Source: JAWLAT01 sp041395325 (GTDB lineage: Bacteria > Pseudomonadota > Gammaproteobacteria > Xanthomonadales > SZUA-5). From it: a stretch of DNA of 64,000 bases. Position 1 is the stretch's first letter, and each line of letters begins with the position of its first letter. A model generated the notes under the pieces. It saw only the letters and a program-made list of their open reading frames with translations. It searched no databases and had not been told where the DNA came from. Location of the stretch: positions 230,684 through 294,683 of the forward strand of contig JAWLAT010000004.1 in the NCBI GenBank assembly GCA_041395325.1, in the 5' to 3' direction. Shown piece by piece: positions 1 through 7,664 of this stretch. The position numbers were made by a program, and so were the translations under genes.

Positions 1-2
1 AG

Positions 3-767
3 GTGCTCGCAGCGGTCGCCATGCAGCGCGGCGATCTGGCCTCGGCGCGGCAGACCTATCAACAATCCGCCGACCGTATTCGCGCCGATCTCGGTGATGA
101 CGCGGTGGAACGACAGATGACGTTGAACAACCTCGCCGCCGTCGAACTGCGGATGGACCTGCCCGAGGCTGCTGCGGCGAACTATCGCGAATCGATACGC
201 ATCGCGCGGGTCAGACTGGGTCCGGATCACCGCGATCAGGCCCTGCCACAGCTGGGCCTGGGCATGGCCTTGCGCGTTGTCGGGTCAACCGAGGATGCCA
301 TCGCACAACTGCGCGAGGCAGTGCAGATCTATCGACAGTGGGATGGCGTCGACCATCCGGCCACCGCCTACGCCCAGTTGCTGCTGGCCGAGACCCTGTG
401 GCTCAGCGCTCAAGCCGAGCAGGCACGGGAAGCATTGGGGACGGCCCCGAAGGTGCTGTACGAACGCAATGGCCCGCGCAACGGACAGACCTGCCGGGCG
501 AGCATGCTGCAACTCGTTCTGTCCCTGCCGACGTCTGCACCGGCGGACGCTGAAGCCTGGGACGCGGCGGTGAGCTGTCTGGCCGATCCGGCTGCGCCCG
601 CGGCCATGCAACTGCTGGCGGCCTGGGGCAGTCAGCAGCGCCAGGCCGCGCTGGCTGCACCGATCAGCCCAGGTGAGCGCGACGCGCTCGCGGCGCAGGG
701 CGATGCCATGCAACCGAGGGACGCCACGCTGCATGCTGCGCTGCAGCTGTGGCTGGAGACGCACTGA
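3..767 (+). CDS. TPR-repeat protein, C-terminal part (5' end outside window)
   Basis: The reading frame is open from the left edge, so the true start probably lies upstream; the GTG at 3 is only the first possible start inside the window. About 254 residues are visible. The first 140 form helical TPR-like units, including the LGxDHxD/A type linker (GPDHRD near residue 75 and GVDHPATAYAQ near 115) typical of the TPR_12 class. The last 100 residues are alanine- and leucine-rich with no recognised motif. In related bacteria such tails often follow a serine/threonine kinase domain, but no kinase sequence is visible here, so that is only a possibility. The gene converges on the M23 peptidase gene, ending 9 bp from its stop. 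Confidence 0.7.
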   Translation: MLAAVAMQRGDLASARQTYQQSADRIRADLGDDAVERQMTLNNLAAVELRMDLPEAAAANYRESIRIARVRLGPDHRDQALPQLGLGMALRVVGSTEDAIAQLREAVQIYRQWDGVDHPATAYAQLLLAETLWLSAQAEQAREALGTAPKVLYERNGPRNGQTCRASMLQLVLSLPTSAPADAEAWDAAVSCLADPAAPAAMQLLAAWGSQQRQAALAAPISPGERDALAAQGDAMQPRDATLHAALQLWLETH

Positions 768-776
768 GATGGTCGT

Positions 777-1394
777 TCAGGCTGGCTCGGTGAGCAGCGC
801 GCCAGGATCCAGATAGAACATCCTGCGCCAGCCCTGAGTCTGGCGTGTCGCCAGCCAGGGCAACGGGATGAGTGACAGCACCGTGTAGTGCAGATGCGGC
901 GACTTGCCCACCGCATTGCCACTGCTCCCGACGGCGCCAATGGGCGTGCCGCTGGCCACCAGCCAGGGTTCGTCGGCGAAGCTCGACAGATGGGCGTAGT
1001 AGTGGATACGCCATTTTGGCCCGAGCACGGCGACGACTTGCCCGCCCAGCTTCAGTTCCCCCCGAAAGACCACGATGCCTGCGGTTGCCGAAACCACCGG
1101 ACGGCCAGTGGGCGCGAAGATGTCGATGCCCTTGTGCACACCCGAGGCGCCCCAGGGCTCATGCCAGAAGGTCCTGGGGTTCCAGTCTGCTCGGCTGGCC
1201 CCAGCCACCGGAATCTGCGCGCGCTCCGGGAGCAGCAGTCCGGCGGTGAACAACAACAGTGCCCCGAGTGTCCAGCGGCGCCATCTACGCGGGCGGAGAA
1301 CCTGCAGGTCAGGTGCTGCGCCGGCGATGCTTGTCCGTGTCAGCGGGTCTGACTGATCGCTATCAGCATCACTCGGTGCTGCCGCCACCGCCAT
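777..1394 (-). CDS. M23 family metallopeptidase (LytM/DD-endopeptidase-like), membrane-anchored
   Basis: A 205-residue protein with a basic N-terminus, one membrane segment at about residues 41-56 and a periplasmic peptidase domain from about 70. The zinc site looks complete: His87 and Asp91 in HKGID, His135 in YYAHL, and the HLH pair at 167-169. M23 enzymes cut peptide cross-links in peptidoglycan. The frame is open further upstream to 1640, but the ATG at 1394 overlaps the helicase stop as TGATG, so this start and translational coupling to the upstream helicase gene are preferred. The substrate is inferred from the family. A regulator of another hydrolase is unlikely because the metal ligands are all present. 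Confidence 0.85.
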   Translation of the reverse strand: MAVAAAPSDADSDQSDPLTRTSIAGAAPDLQVLRPRRWRRWTLGALLLFTAGLLLPERAQIPVAGASRADWNPRTFWHEPWGASGVHKGIDIFAPTGRPVVSATAGIVVFRGELKLGGQVVAVLGPKWRIHYYAHLSSFADEPWLVASGTPIGAVGSSGNAVGKSPHLHYTVLSLIPLPWLATRQTQGWRRMFYLDPGALLTEPA

Positions 1395-3388
1395 CAATCG
1401 CCTCGTGGCTTGTAGCTCTTGCCAGGTGGCTTGCCGGCCGGTTTGCCGGGCCCCTTGAAGCGATCCGGCTTGCTCGGTCGATGCGACGCGCTGGGTGGGC
1501 GATCGGACTTGGGCGCAAAGCGCTTCGGGCCTGGCTTGGCGGGTCGGCTGAAATCGGGCTTGCCGGCCGGCGTCTTGCGGGCACTGAAGCGGGGGGCGCC
1601 GCTGTCCGGCCGGATGCGCAGCTGCCGACCGGAGACCCACACACCGGCCAGATGATTGAGCACCTCGGGACCGAGCTGCGGGGGCAGTTCGACCAGACTG
1701 AAGGCTTCCTCGATCTGCACGCGGCCGATCTGTCGGCGATCCAGCCCGACCTCGTTGGCGATGGCGCCGACGATATTGCCGGGCTGCACGCCATGGCGGT
1801 GGCCGACTTCGATACGGTAGGGCACCAGTTCATCGTTGCCACCCGGACGCGGTCCGCGTTTGCCGGGATTGGCTGCGTAGCCGGTCGCTGGGGTGCCCGC
1901 CGCGGCAGGGGCATCCATGCCGCGACCGGATTGCTCGGCGTAGCGATCCCGGTAGGGCGAACCACCGGGGGCCGGACGGTCGGCGTTGGACCGATCGCGC
2001 GGATGTGGCTGACGCTCGCGCTTGGGCGGCGGTGGTGGATCGGGCTGCAGCAATAGCGGCTGGTCGCCCTGGGCGGCGCGCGCCAGGGCCGCGGCGACAT
2101 CCAGCGAGGGAATCTCGTTGTCGTGGACGAAGCGCGCCAGCAAGGACTTGAACGGCTCCAGATCACCCTCGGCAAGCACACTCTGGATGCGCTCGAAGAA
2201 GCGGGCAATGCGCTGGTCATTAACCTTGTCCGCCGTGGGCGGATTGAAGGCTTCGATCGGTTGCCGGGTGGATCGTTCGATGGCCCGCAGCAAGTGGCGT
2301 TCGCGTGCGGTGACAAACAGGATCGCCTCGCCGGTGCGTCCGGCCCGACCGGTGCGGCCGATGCGATGCACATAGGATTCCGGGTCGGTGGGAATGTCGT
2401 AGTTGACGACATGGCTGACCCGATCCACATCCAGGCCGCGTGCGGCCACATCGGTGGCCACCAGGATGTCCAGATCACCGTTGCGGAAGCGGTTGACCGT
2501 GCGCTCTCGTTGCGCCTGCTGGATGTCGCCATTGAGCGGCGCGGCGGCAAAACCGCGCGCACTGAGCTTCTCGGCCAACTCCTCGGTGGCGATCTTGGTG
2601 CGGGCGAAGATGATCATCCCGTCGAAGTCTTCGGTCTCCAGCAGCCGGGTCAGGGCGTCCAGCTTGAGCAGTCCGCCGACCAGCCACGCACGCTGCCGGA
2701 TGTTGGCCGCCGTGGCCGTGCGGGCCATGGTCGACAGCTCGACCGGTTCGCGCAGGTGTGCCTGCGCGATGCGCCGGATCGGTGCCGGCATCGTGGCCGA
2801 GAACAACGCCACCTGCCGCTCCGGCGGCGTCTGCCCGATGATCTTCTCGACATCGTCGATGAAGCCCATCCGCAGCATCTCGTCGGCTTCATCGAGCACC
2901 AGACAACGCAGTTCGTCCAGCTTCAAGCTGCCGCGGTCGATGTGGTCGATGATGCGCCCGGGGGTGCCAACCACGACCTGCACGCCGCGGCGCAGCGCCG
3001 CCAGCTGTGGCCCATAGCCCTGGCCACCGTAGATCGGCAGCACATGGAAACTCGGTTGGCCGTGGGCATAGCGCTGGAAGGCTTCGGCCACCTGGATGGC
3101 CAGTTCGCGAGTCGGCGCCAGCACCAGTGCTTGCGGGCTGCGTTGCTCCGGATCCAGTCGCGCCAGGATGGGCAGCGCGAAGGCCGCCGTCTTGCCGGTA
3201 CCGGTCTGGGCCTGGCCCAGCACGTCACGGCCTGCCAGCAGCGGCGGAATGGTCGCGGCCTGGATGGGCGAAGGGGATTCGTAGCCAACCTCGCTGAGGG
3301 CGCGCAGCAGGACGTCGGGCAGGCCCAGATCGGCGAAGCTGCCGGCGGGGTCGGCAGCAGGGGCAGGTGAGGTCGTGTTCAAGATCAC
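1394..3388 (-). CDS. deaD: DEAD-box ATP-dependent RNA helicase, DeaD/CsdA-like
   Basis: An RNA helicase of about 662-664 residues. Visible motifs are a Q motif (SPSPIQ), Walker A AQTGTGKT near residues 60-67, PTREL, TPGR, DEAD at about 166-169, SAT near 197, ARGLD and HRIGRTGRAGR. After the helicase core comes a DbpA-type RNA-binding domain (YRIEVGHRHGV onward) and a Lys/Pro/Gly-rich tail. This layout fits DeaD, which remodels structured RNA in ribosome assembly and cold adaptation. The frame extends to 3520, but that part crosses the ompW terminator. Candidate starts are GTG at 3388 or, better spaced from the GGAG at 3389-3392, TTG at 3382. The gene is followed by the coupled M23 peptidase gene. 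Confidence 0.92.
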   Translation of the reverse strand: MILNTTSPAPAADPAGSFADLGLPDVLLRALSEVGYESPSPIQAATIPPLLAGRDVLGQAQTGTGKTAAFALPILARLDPEQRSPQALVLAPTRELAIQVAEAFQRYAHGQPSFHVLPIYGGQGYGPQLAALRRGVQVVVGTPGRIIDHIDRGSLKLDELRCLVLDEADEMLRMGFIDDVEKIIGQTPPERQVALFSATMPAPIRRIAQAHLREPVELSTMARTATAANIRQRAWLVGGLLKLDALTRLLETEDFDGMIIFARTKIATEELAEKLSARGFAAAPLNGDIQQAQRERTVNRFRNGDLDILVATDVAARGLDVDRVSHVVNYDIPTDPESYVHRIGRTGRAGRTGEAILFVTARERHLLRAIERSTRQPIEAFNPPTADKVNDQRIARFFERIQSVLAEGDLEPFKSLLARFVHDNEIPSLDVAAALARAAQGDQPLLLQPDPPPPPKRERQPHPRDRSNADRPAPGGSPYRDRYAEQSGRGMDAPAAAGTPATGYAANPGKRGPRPGGNDELVPYRIEVGHRHGVQPGNIVGAIANEVGLDRRQIGRVQIEEAFSLVELPPQLGPEVLNHLAGVWVSGRQLRIRPDSGAPRFSARKTPAGKPDFSRPAKPGPKRFAPKSDRPPSASHRPSKPDRFKGPGKPAGKPPGKSYKPRGD

Positions 3389-3461
3389 TCCAGGCCGAAC
3401 GGCAGCAGCGCCGTTGGAGTGCCTATTGTGACGGTTGCGGGCTGAATCGGGAAACAGATTC

Positions 3462-3500
3462 AAAAAAAGCCCCCATCCGGGAGAGAGGTCGGATGGGGGT
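3462..3500 (-). terminator. Rho-independent terminator of ompW
   Basis: Read on the minus strand, an 11-bp GC-rich stem (CCCCCATCCG arm and its complement) with a short loop is followed by seven T residues. It lies 48 bp past the ompW stop and upstream of the helicase start, so it separates the two transcription units. Confidence 0.9.
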
Positions 3501-3547
3501 TGGGGTCGACGGTGCGGCAATCACGCCGCACCGGTTTGCTGCTGCAA

Positions 3548-4144
3548 TCAGAAGCGGTAGAGCAGGTAGGCGCCGTAGGCCAGCGGATCCACTTCGGCTT
3601 CGCCGATGTCGGCGCCATCGAGCGTCACATCCGTATTCAGGTCGATCCAACGGATGTCGGCGCCCAGCGACCAGCGCTCGTTGAGCTTGAAGTCGATGCC
3701 GGCATGCGCGGCCAGACCGAAGCTGTCATCCAGGCGCAGCCGCGAACCGGCGATCGGGCCCTTGGACTCTTCGTCGTAGATGAAGGTGTAATTCAGGCCG
3801 GCGCCGATGTAGGGAGACACCGAACCTTCCGGATTGAAGTGATACTGCAGCGTCACCGTCGGCGGCAGATGGGTGATCTCGCCGATCTTGGTACCGCCGG
3901 TGCGGATCTCATGCTCGAAGGGCACCGCCGCCAGCACTTCCACGCCCCAGTTGGGCGTCCACAGATACTCGACCATCAGCGACGGGCGGGTGTTGCTGTC
4001 GACATCGATCGGCAGCGTCCCGGCCAGGGTGCCGTTGTCACTCTTCGGGTCGACCACATGCGCACCGAGCTTGACCGTCCAGTCACCGGCCAGCGCTTGC
4101 TGACCCAGGGCGGCGAGCAATGCGATTGCCAGAATGCGTTTCAT
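3548..4144 (-). CDS. ompW: OmpW family outer-membrane beta-barrel protein
   Basis: A 198-residue precursor. Residues 1-19 form a signal peptide ending ALAG, and the mature part has alternating amphipathic strands ending YLLYRF, the aromatic C-terminus used for outer-membrane assembly. The body matches OmpW (WTVKLGAHVV near the start, VSPYIGAGLNYTFIYD, and WSLGADIRWIDLNT). OmpW forms a small eight-stranded barrel linked to passage of small hydrophobic compounds and to oxygen and redox adaptation. The ATG at 4144 follows a GGAG about 10 bp upstream; the longer frame to 4300 runs through regulatory DNA and is rejected. Two FNR-type sites lie upstream and a terminator lies downstream, so it is probably monocistronic. 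Confidence 0.93.
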   Translation of the reverse strand: MKRILAIALLAALGQQALAGDWTVKLGAHVVDPKSDNGTLAGTLPIDVDSNTRPSLMVEYLWTPNWGVEVLAAVPFEHEIRTGGTKIGEITHLPPTVTLQYHFNPEGSVSPYIGAGLNYTFIYDEESKGPIAGSRLRLDDSFGLAAHAGIDFKLNERWSLGADIRWIDLNTDVTLDGADIGEAEVDPLAYGAYLLYRF

Positions 4145-4204
4145 CTTGAAGCTCCATCGTGAAGAAGTGATGGGCTCAGTTTGGGTGTCGCCGCTTCGCC
4201 GCAG

Positions 4205-4218
4205 TTGATCGCCATCAA
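4205..4218 (-). promoter_or_regulatory. FNR-type operator, exact consensus
   Basis: The sequence TTGATCGCCATCAA matches the FNR/Anr consensus TTGAT-N4-ATCAA at every defined position. Its centre is 67 bp upstream of the ompW ATG. A class II activator position (-41.5) would place the transcript start near 4170 with a leader of about 26 nt. FNR control of ompW is known in enteric bacteria; here it is inferred from the site. Confidence 0.8.
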
Positions 4219-4255
4219 CTGATGTTGGGCATCGAAGCGTGCTGCGTTCGGCCGC

Positions 4256-4269
4256 TTGATTTGCGTCAA
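4256..4269 (-). promoter_or_regulatory. Second FNR-type site, one mismatch
   Basis: TTGATTTGCGTCAA differs from the consensus at one position (GTCAA instead of ATCAA). Its centre is 51 bp from the first site, close to five helical turns, which places both on a similar face of the DNA. It may be a second activator site or an upstream site that adjusts the response. Confidence 0.6.
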
Positions 4270-4348
4270 CTGGAGGACGCCTTGGCGACCGGATCGCCAC
4301 ACCAGACCTCCGGCCGACCCACTGGGCCGGCGCGCGAGTTCGTCACCA

Positions 4349-4380
4349 GAAAAAAGCCCCGACGATCTGGTCGGGGCCTT
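4349..4380 (-). terminator. Rho-independent terminator of the AIM24 gene
   Basis: On the minus strand a GGCCCCGAC arm pairs with GTCGGGGC across an 8-nt loop, followed by six T residues. It lies 30 bp past the AIM24 stop codon and upstream of the ompW control region. Confidence 0.9.
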
Positions 4381-4410
4381 GGGTGGATGCCGTACCGGCG
4401 GCAGTGGGTG

Positions 4411-5427
4411 CTACAGCCCGCGGTCGCCGGAGATGATGTCGCCCAGACCACCGAGGATGGAGCCCTCGCCGCGGTCACGGCCGCCGGCTTGCGGCGCGGC
4501 GGCGAAGATCCGGCCGGCCAGTCGGGAGAACGGCAGGCTCTGAATCCAGACCTTGCCCGGACCTGTCAGCTTGGCGAAGAACACGCCTTCGCCGCCGAAG
4601 ATCATCGACTTGATGCCGCCGACCTGTTCGATGTCAAAGCCCACCGACGCGGTGAAGGCGGCCACGCAGCCGGTGTCGACATGCAACACCTCACCAGCCT
4701 GCAACTCGCGTTCGGTGATGGTGCCGCCGGCGTGGACGAAGACCAGGCCATCGCCCTCGAGCTTCTGCATGATGAAGCCTTCGCCACCGAACAACGCGGT
4801 CATGATCTTGCGCTGGAAGAAGATGCCGATCTGCACGCCTTTGGCGGCGCACAGAAACGCGTCCTTCTGGCAGATGATCTGGCCACCGAAGTTGCTCAGC
4901 GTCATCGGCACGATGGTGCCCGGGTAGGGGGCGGCAAAGGCAACGTGGGCCTTGCCGCTGCCGCCGGTGTGGCTGAACACCGTGGTGAACAGACTCTCAC
5001 CGGTGATCAGGCGCTTGCCGGCGCCAACCAGCTTGTCGAGAAAGCCCCCGCCAGCGGATTTGGCCGAGCCGTCGCCGAACACCGTGTCCATCTTGACGAC
5101 GGCGTCCTTGTACATCATCGAACCGGCTTCGGCGACGCAGCTTTCGCCCGGATCCAGTTCGACTTCGACGAACTGCATGTCCTCGCCGAAGATCTTGTAG
5201 TCGATGACATCGGCGCTCTGGGTAGCCAGCGCAGTGGGCGCGGCCGGCACCAGGGCGCCGGTGGGCGCGCTGGCAGTGAGTTCGGCCACGTGCTCGATGG
5301 CGACCCACTCGGCAAACCCCTGGCGCCAGCAGAAGCCATCCTTGCGCTGTTGCGCCTGACGAATGGCGCTGGACTGGTCGAGCGGGCCGACCTGCTGGCC
5401 GTCATAGCTGAAGTACCACTGATGCAT
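4411..5427 (-). CDS. AIM24 (TIGR00266) family protein with N-terminal GYF_2 domain
   Basis: A 338-residue protein. The first 50 residues (WYFSYDGQQVGPL with the later WRQGFAEW) form a GYF_2-type domain, a small module seen on bacterial membrane-associated proteins. From about residue 75 the AIM24/DUF124 beta-barrel fold follows (DYKIFGEDMQFVEVELDPGE, AGSMMYKD, and the Gly-rich FGGEGF and FGGEGVFF repeats). Biochemical function is not established; the family recurs beside membrane-stress and tellurite-type genes. The ATG at 5427 has a well-placed AAGGAG. Upstream is a heptamer array and then the DUF533 gene in the same direction; downstream is a terminator. Confidence 0.85.
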   Translation of the reverse strand: MHQWYFSYDGQQVGPLDQSSAIRQAQQRKDGFCWRQGFAEWVAIEHVAELTASAPTGALVPAAPTALATQSADVIDYKIFGEDMQFVEVELDPGESCVAEAGSMMYKDAVVKMDTVFGDGSAKSAGGGFLDKLVGAGKRLITGESLFTTVFSHTGGSGKAHVAFAAPYPGTIVPMTLSNFGGQIICQKDAFLCAAKGVQIGIFFQRKIMTALFGGEGFIMQKLEGDGLVFVHAGGTITERELQAGEVLHVDTGCVAAFTASVGFDIEQVGGIKSMIFGGEGVFFAKLTGPGKVWIQSLPFSRLAGRIFAAAPQAGGRDRGEGSILGGLGDIISGDRGL

Positions 5428-5476
5428 GGCGATCTCCTTGGATGTTCGGGAGGAAGGTGCAGCGATTCTTGAAGAA

Positions 5477-5518
5477 GGGCCCAGGGCCCAGGGCTCAGGG
5501 CACAGGGCACAGGGCCCA
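5477..5518. repeat. Tandem 7-bp repeat array, six units
   Basis: Six consecutive heptamers of the form GGGCNCA (variants CC, CC, CT, CA, CA, CC at the variable positions) lie in the gap between the AIM24 and DUF533 genes. Related heptamers occur near 7.5, 45, 46 and 54 kb. Confidence 0.9.
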
Positions 5519-5555
5519 GAGTTGGAAGTTCTGGCGCGTTGGGCGCCGGTTGCCG

Positions 5556-6197
5556 TCATCCCAGCAGCGGGGCGAGCTGGGCTTCCAGCAGTCGGCGATC
5601 TTGTTCGTTCAGTCCCAGCCTGTTGCCCCATTGATCCAGCCAGGCGCGCTCGGCGGGCGTGTCGATGCTGATCGCCAGCACCGCGGCGCCATACAGATCG
5701 CTGGCCAGCTCCGGTCGCGCCCGAGCGGCGAGCGTCGCGGCATCCGGTGGCTGGTCCAGTGCGGCCATCAGCTGCTGTCGTTCGGCACTGCTCAGCTCCA
5801 GTTGCATGGCCTTTTCCAGAATGGTGGCCCGCTCCTGCGCGTCGATCTGACCATCGGCATGCGCCGCGGCAATCATCACTTCCAGCACCAACAACAGATC
5901 GGACTGACTCGGCGGCGCGGGCGTCGACGCCCCCCGGGGTGGTGGTGGCGGCGGAGGCATCGCCTGCGGGTGGGCGGCCAGTGGTTGCGGCGGCGGCATT
6001 CCACCAGCGGCCGGCGCGCTGGCCTTCTGCTGGCCCTGATAGTGCTCCCAGGCCGCGAAGGCGACGCCAAGCAGGCCGACGCCGACCTGCGCCTTGCCGA
6101 TGCCCAAGCCACCGAGCATTGACGAAGTGCCGCGGTTGCGACGGCGGCCACCCATGCCGCCCATCAGCAGATCACCAAGCAAGCGCTCCACATTCAT
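5556..6197 (-). CDS. DUF533 family protein (TerB-like, YebE type)
   Basis: A 213-residue protein. The N-terminal MNVERLLGDLL and the Gly-rich segment around residues 14-45 are typical of DUF533; a Pro-rich linker with a run of seven prolines follows near residue 80, and the last 115 residues form an acidic helical TerB-like domain (AAAHADGQIDAQERATIL near residue 115, then SIDTPAERAWLDQ). TerB-like domains bind metal or membrane partners in tellurite and stress systems, but the role of this protein is unknown. The start at 6197 is chosen because the family begins there; the longer frame to 6749 covers dgkA. The gene reads toward the AIM24 gene and diverges from dgkA across 177 bp. Confidence 0.8.
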   Translation of the reverse strand: MNVERLLGDLLMGGMGGRRRNRGTSSMLGGLGIGKAQVGVGLLGVAFAAWEHYQGQQKASAPAAGGMPPPQPLAAHPQAMPPPPPPPRGASTPAPPSQSDLLLVLEVMIAAAHADGQIDAQERATILEKAMQLELSSAERQQLMAALDQPPDAATLAARARPELASDLYGAAVLAISIDTPAERAWLDQWGNRLGLNEQDRRLLEAQLAPLLG

Positions 6198-6374
6198 CGC
6201 TGCACCCACCTGCAGTCCATGGAAAGGGACGCGATTGTAGCCCCGGCTGTCGCTCGAGGCGGCTTTGGGCTTCCCTTGTTCGCTCGCCGAGCGCAGTGCC
6301 ACAATCCGCGCCCGCAACCTGCGCCGGTCGCCTTGTGCCGTCGGGCGGGGAGTCGCCTCGTTTCGGACACAGCC

Positions 6375-6758
6375 ATGGCCAACGTCGTTTCGCGCGGACC
6401 GCGACAGATCCTGCTCGCCCTGCGCTACTCCCTCAAGGGCCTGTCGGCCGCCTACCGATATGAAGCCTCGTTCCGGCTGGAGGCCCAGCTGTTCGTGGTG
6501 CTCGCTCCGCTGGGCTTGTGGTTTGGCCACGGGCCTTTGGAGAAGGCCTGGCTGGTGGCCAGCCTGCTGCTGGTGCTGATGGCCGAGTTGCTCAATGGCG
6601 CGATCGAGGCGGTGGTCGACAAGACCACACCGGAGTTTCACGAGCTGGCCGGACGGGCCAAGGACATGGGCTCGGCCGCGGTGTTCCTGTGCATGGTCAA
6701 TGTGGTGCTGAGCTACAGCCTCATTCTGCTGCTGCCGTGGTGGGCGCATGCCGTCTGA
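6375..6758 (+). CDS. dgkA: Diacylglycerol kinase
   Basis: A 127-residue inner-membrane enzyme that phosphorylates diacylglycerol to phosphatidic acid, recycling lipid released when membrane phosphoglycerol is transferred to glucans. It matches the small trimeric DgkA family in length and layout: an N-terminal surface helix, then three membrane segments. Residues matching the known active site are visible: Glu30, and Glu71, Asn74 and Glu78 in the ELLNGAIE block, then Lys96-Asp97 in RAKDMGSA. The ATG at 6375 was chosen because upstream residues lack family similarity. The TerC-family gene follows after 15 bp, so the two are probably cotranscribed. Confidence 0.93.
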   Translation: MANVVSRGPRQILLALRYSLKGLSAAYRYEASFRLEAQLFVVLAPLGLWFGHGPLEKAWLVASLLLVLMAELLNGAIEAVVDKTTPEFHELAGRAKDMGSAAVFLCMVNVVLSYSLILLLPWWAHAV

Positions 6759-6773
6759 GCGGGGCCGCTGAGC

Positions 6774-7496
6774 ATGGAAGGCTTGCTGACGGCCGACGTC
6801 TGGGTGGCGCTGCTGACGCTGGCGGCGCTGGGGATCGTCCTGGGCATCGACAACCTGGTGTTTCTGTCGATCGTGACCGGGCGCTTGCCAGCCGAGCAGC
6901 GCCCACGGGCGCGACAGGTCGGGCTGATCCTAGCCTGTGGCACGCGTATCCTGCTGTTGCTGACGCTGGCTTGGATGGCCAGCCTCACCGGTGAGCTGTT
7001 CCGCATCCTCGACCTGTCGATCTCGATCCGCGATCTGGTGTTGATCCTCGGCGGTCTGTTCCTGCTGGTGAAGGCGACCATGGAGATTCACGAATCGGTC
7101 GAGGGCAGCGACGCCGCCGTCGCAGTCACCCCAGCGATGAGTTTCGGTAGCGCGATCGTTCAGATCGCCATCATCGACATCGTGTTTTCGCTGGACAGCG
7201 TGATCACCGCCGTCGGCATGGCGCGCCAGGTCTGGGTCATGGTTGCGGCGATCCTGCTGGCCGTTGCCGTGATGTTGCTGGCTGCCAATCGAATCGGCGA
7301 GTTCATCGAGCGTCACCCCACCATCAAGATGCTGGCGCTATCGTTCCTGATCCTCGTGGGCGTGGCGCTGATTGCCGATGGACTGGATTTCCACATTCCC
7401 CGTCAGTACCTGTACTTCGCGATGGCCTTCTCGGCTGGCGTGGAGGCACTCAACATGCTGGCCAGGTCACGGCGCTCGGATTCAAGTCAGGGCTAA
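6774..7496 (+). CDS. TerC family integral membrane protein
   Basis: A 240-residue protein with about seven membrane segments. Conserved acidic residues sit within the membrane in GIDNLVFLSI (near residue 24) and DIVFSLDSVITAVGM (near 138), the signature of the TerC/YgjT/YoaE superfamily. Members are associated with manganese export and tellurite or envelope stress; the substrate here is unknown. A heptamer repeat overlaps the stop codon, so the last two residues and the TAA lie inside the repeat. The gene follows dgkA closely. Confidence 0.88.
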   Translation: MEGLLTADVWVALLTLAALGIVLGIDNLVFLSIVTGRLPAEQRPRARQVGLILACGTRILLLLTLAWMASLTGELFRILDLSISIRDLVLILGGLFLLVKATMEIHESVEGSDAAVAVTPAMSFGSAIVQIAIIDIVFSLDSVITAVGMARQVWVMVAAILLAVAVMLLAANRIGEFIERHPTIKMLALSFLILVGVALIADGLDFHIPRQYLYFAMAFSAGVEALNMLARSRRSDSSQG

Positions 7497-7515
7497 GGGC
7501 TCAGGGCTGAGGGGC
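7489..7515. repeat. Heptamer repeat overlapping the terC-family stop codon
   Basis: About four degenerate 7-bp units of the AGGGCTN type begin inside the last codons of the TerC-family gene and run past its stop. An inverted copy starts 78 bp downstream. Confidence 0.8.
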
Positions 7516-7592
7516 GGCGAGGGCTTTGCCCGTCCTGGTGCCTGTTCCGCCCACCAAAGGCTCGCCGATCGGGTCGAGTTGCTGGCGCTTTT

Positions 7593-7627
7593 CCCTGACC
7601 CCTCGGCCCTGAGCGCTGAGCCCTATT
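7593..7627. repeat. Heptamer repeat, inverted partner, upstream of the photolyase gene
   Basis: Five degenerate 7-bp units of the CCCTGAG type lie in the opposite orientation to the copy at 7489-7515. The pair encloses about 78 bp of non-coding DNA in which no gene is seen. The photolyase ATG lies 37 bp further on. Confidence 0.8.
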
Positions 7628-7664
7628 CTCCGGCTCCAAACCTTCAGACCTGCCGGGGGATCCG

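Noticed and set aside
2123..3370. 415-residue frame on the plus strand
   Set aside because: It is antisense to the DEAD-box helicase gene and has no family similarity.
3389..3520. N-terminal extension of the helicase to 3520
   Set aside because: It would include the ompW terminator, and the extra residues show no conservation pattern.
5477..5518. CRISPR array
   Set aside because: Units are 7 bp and contiguous, with no spacers and no cas genes nearby.
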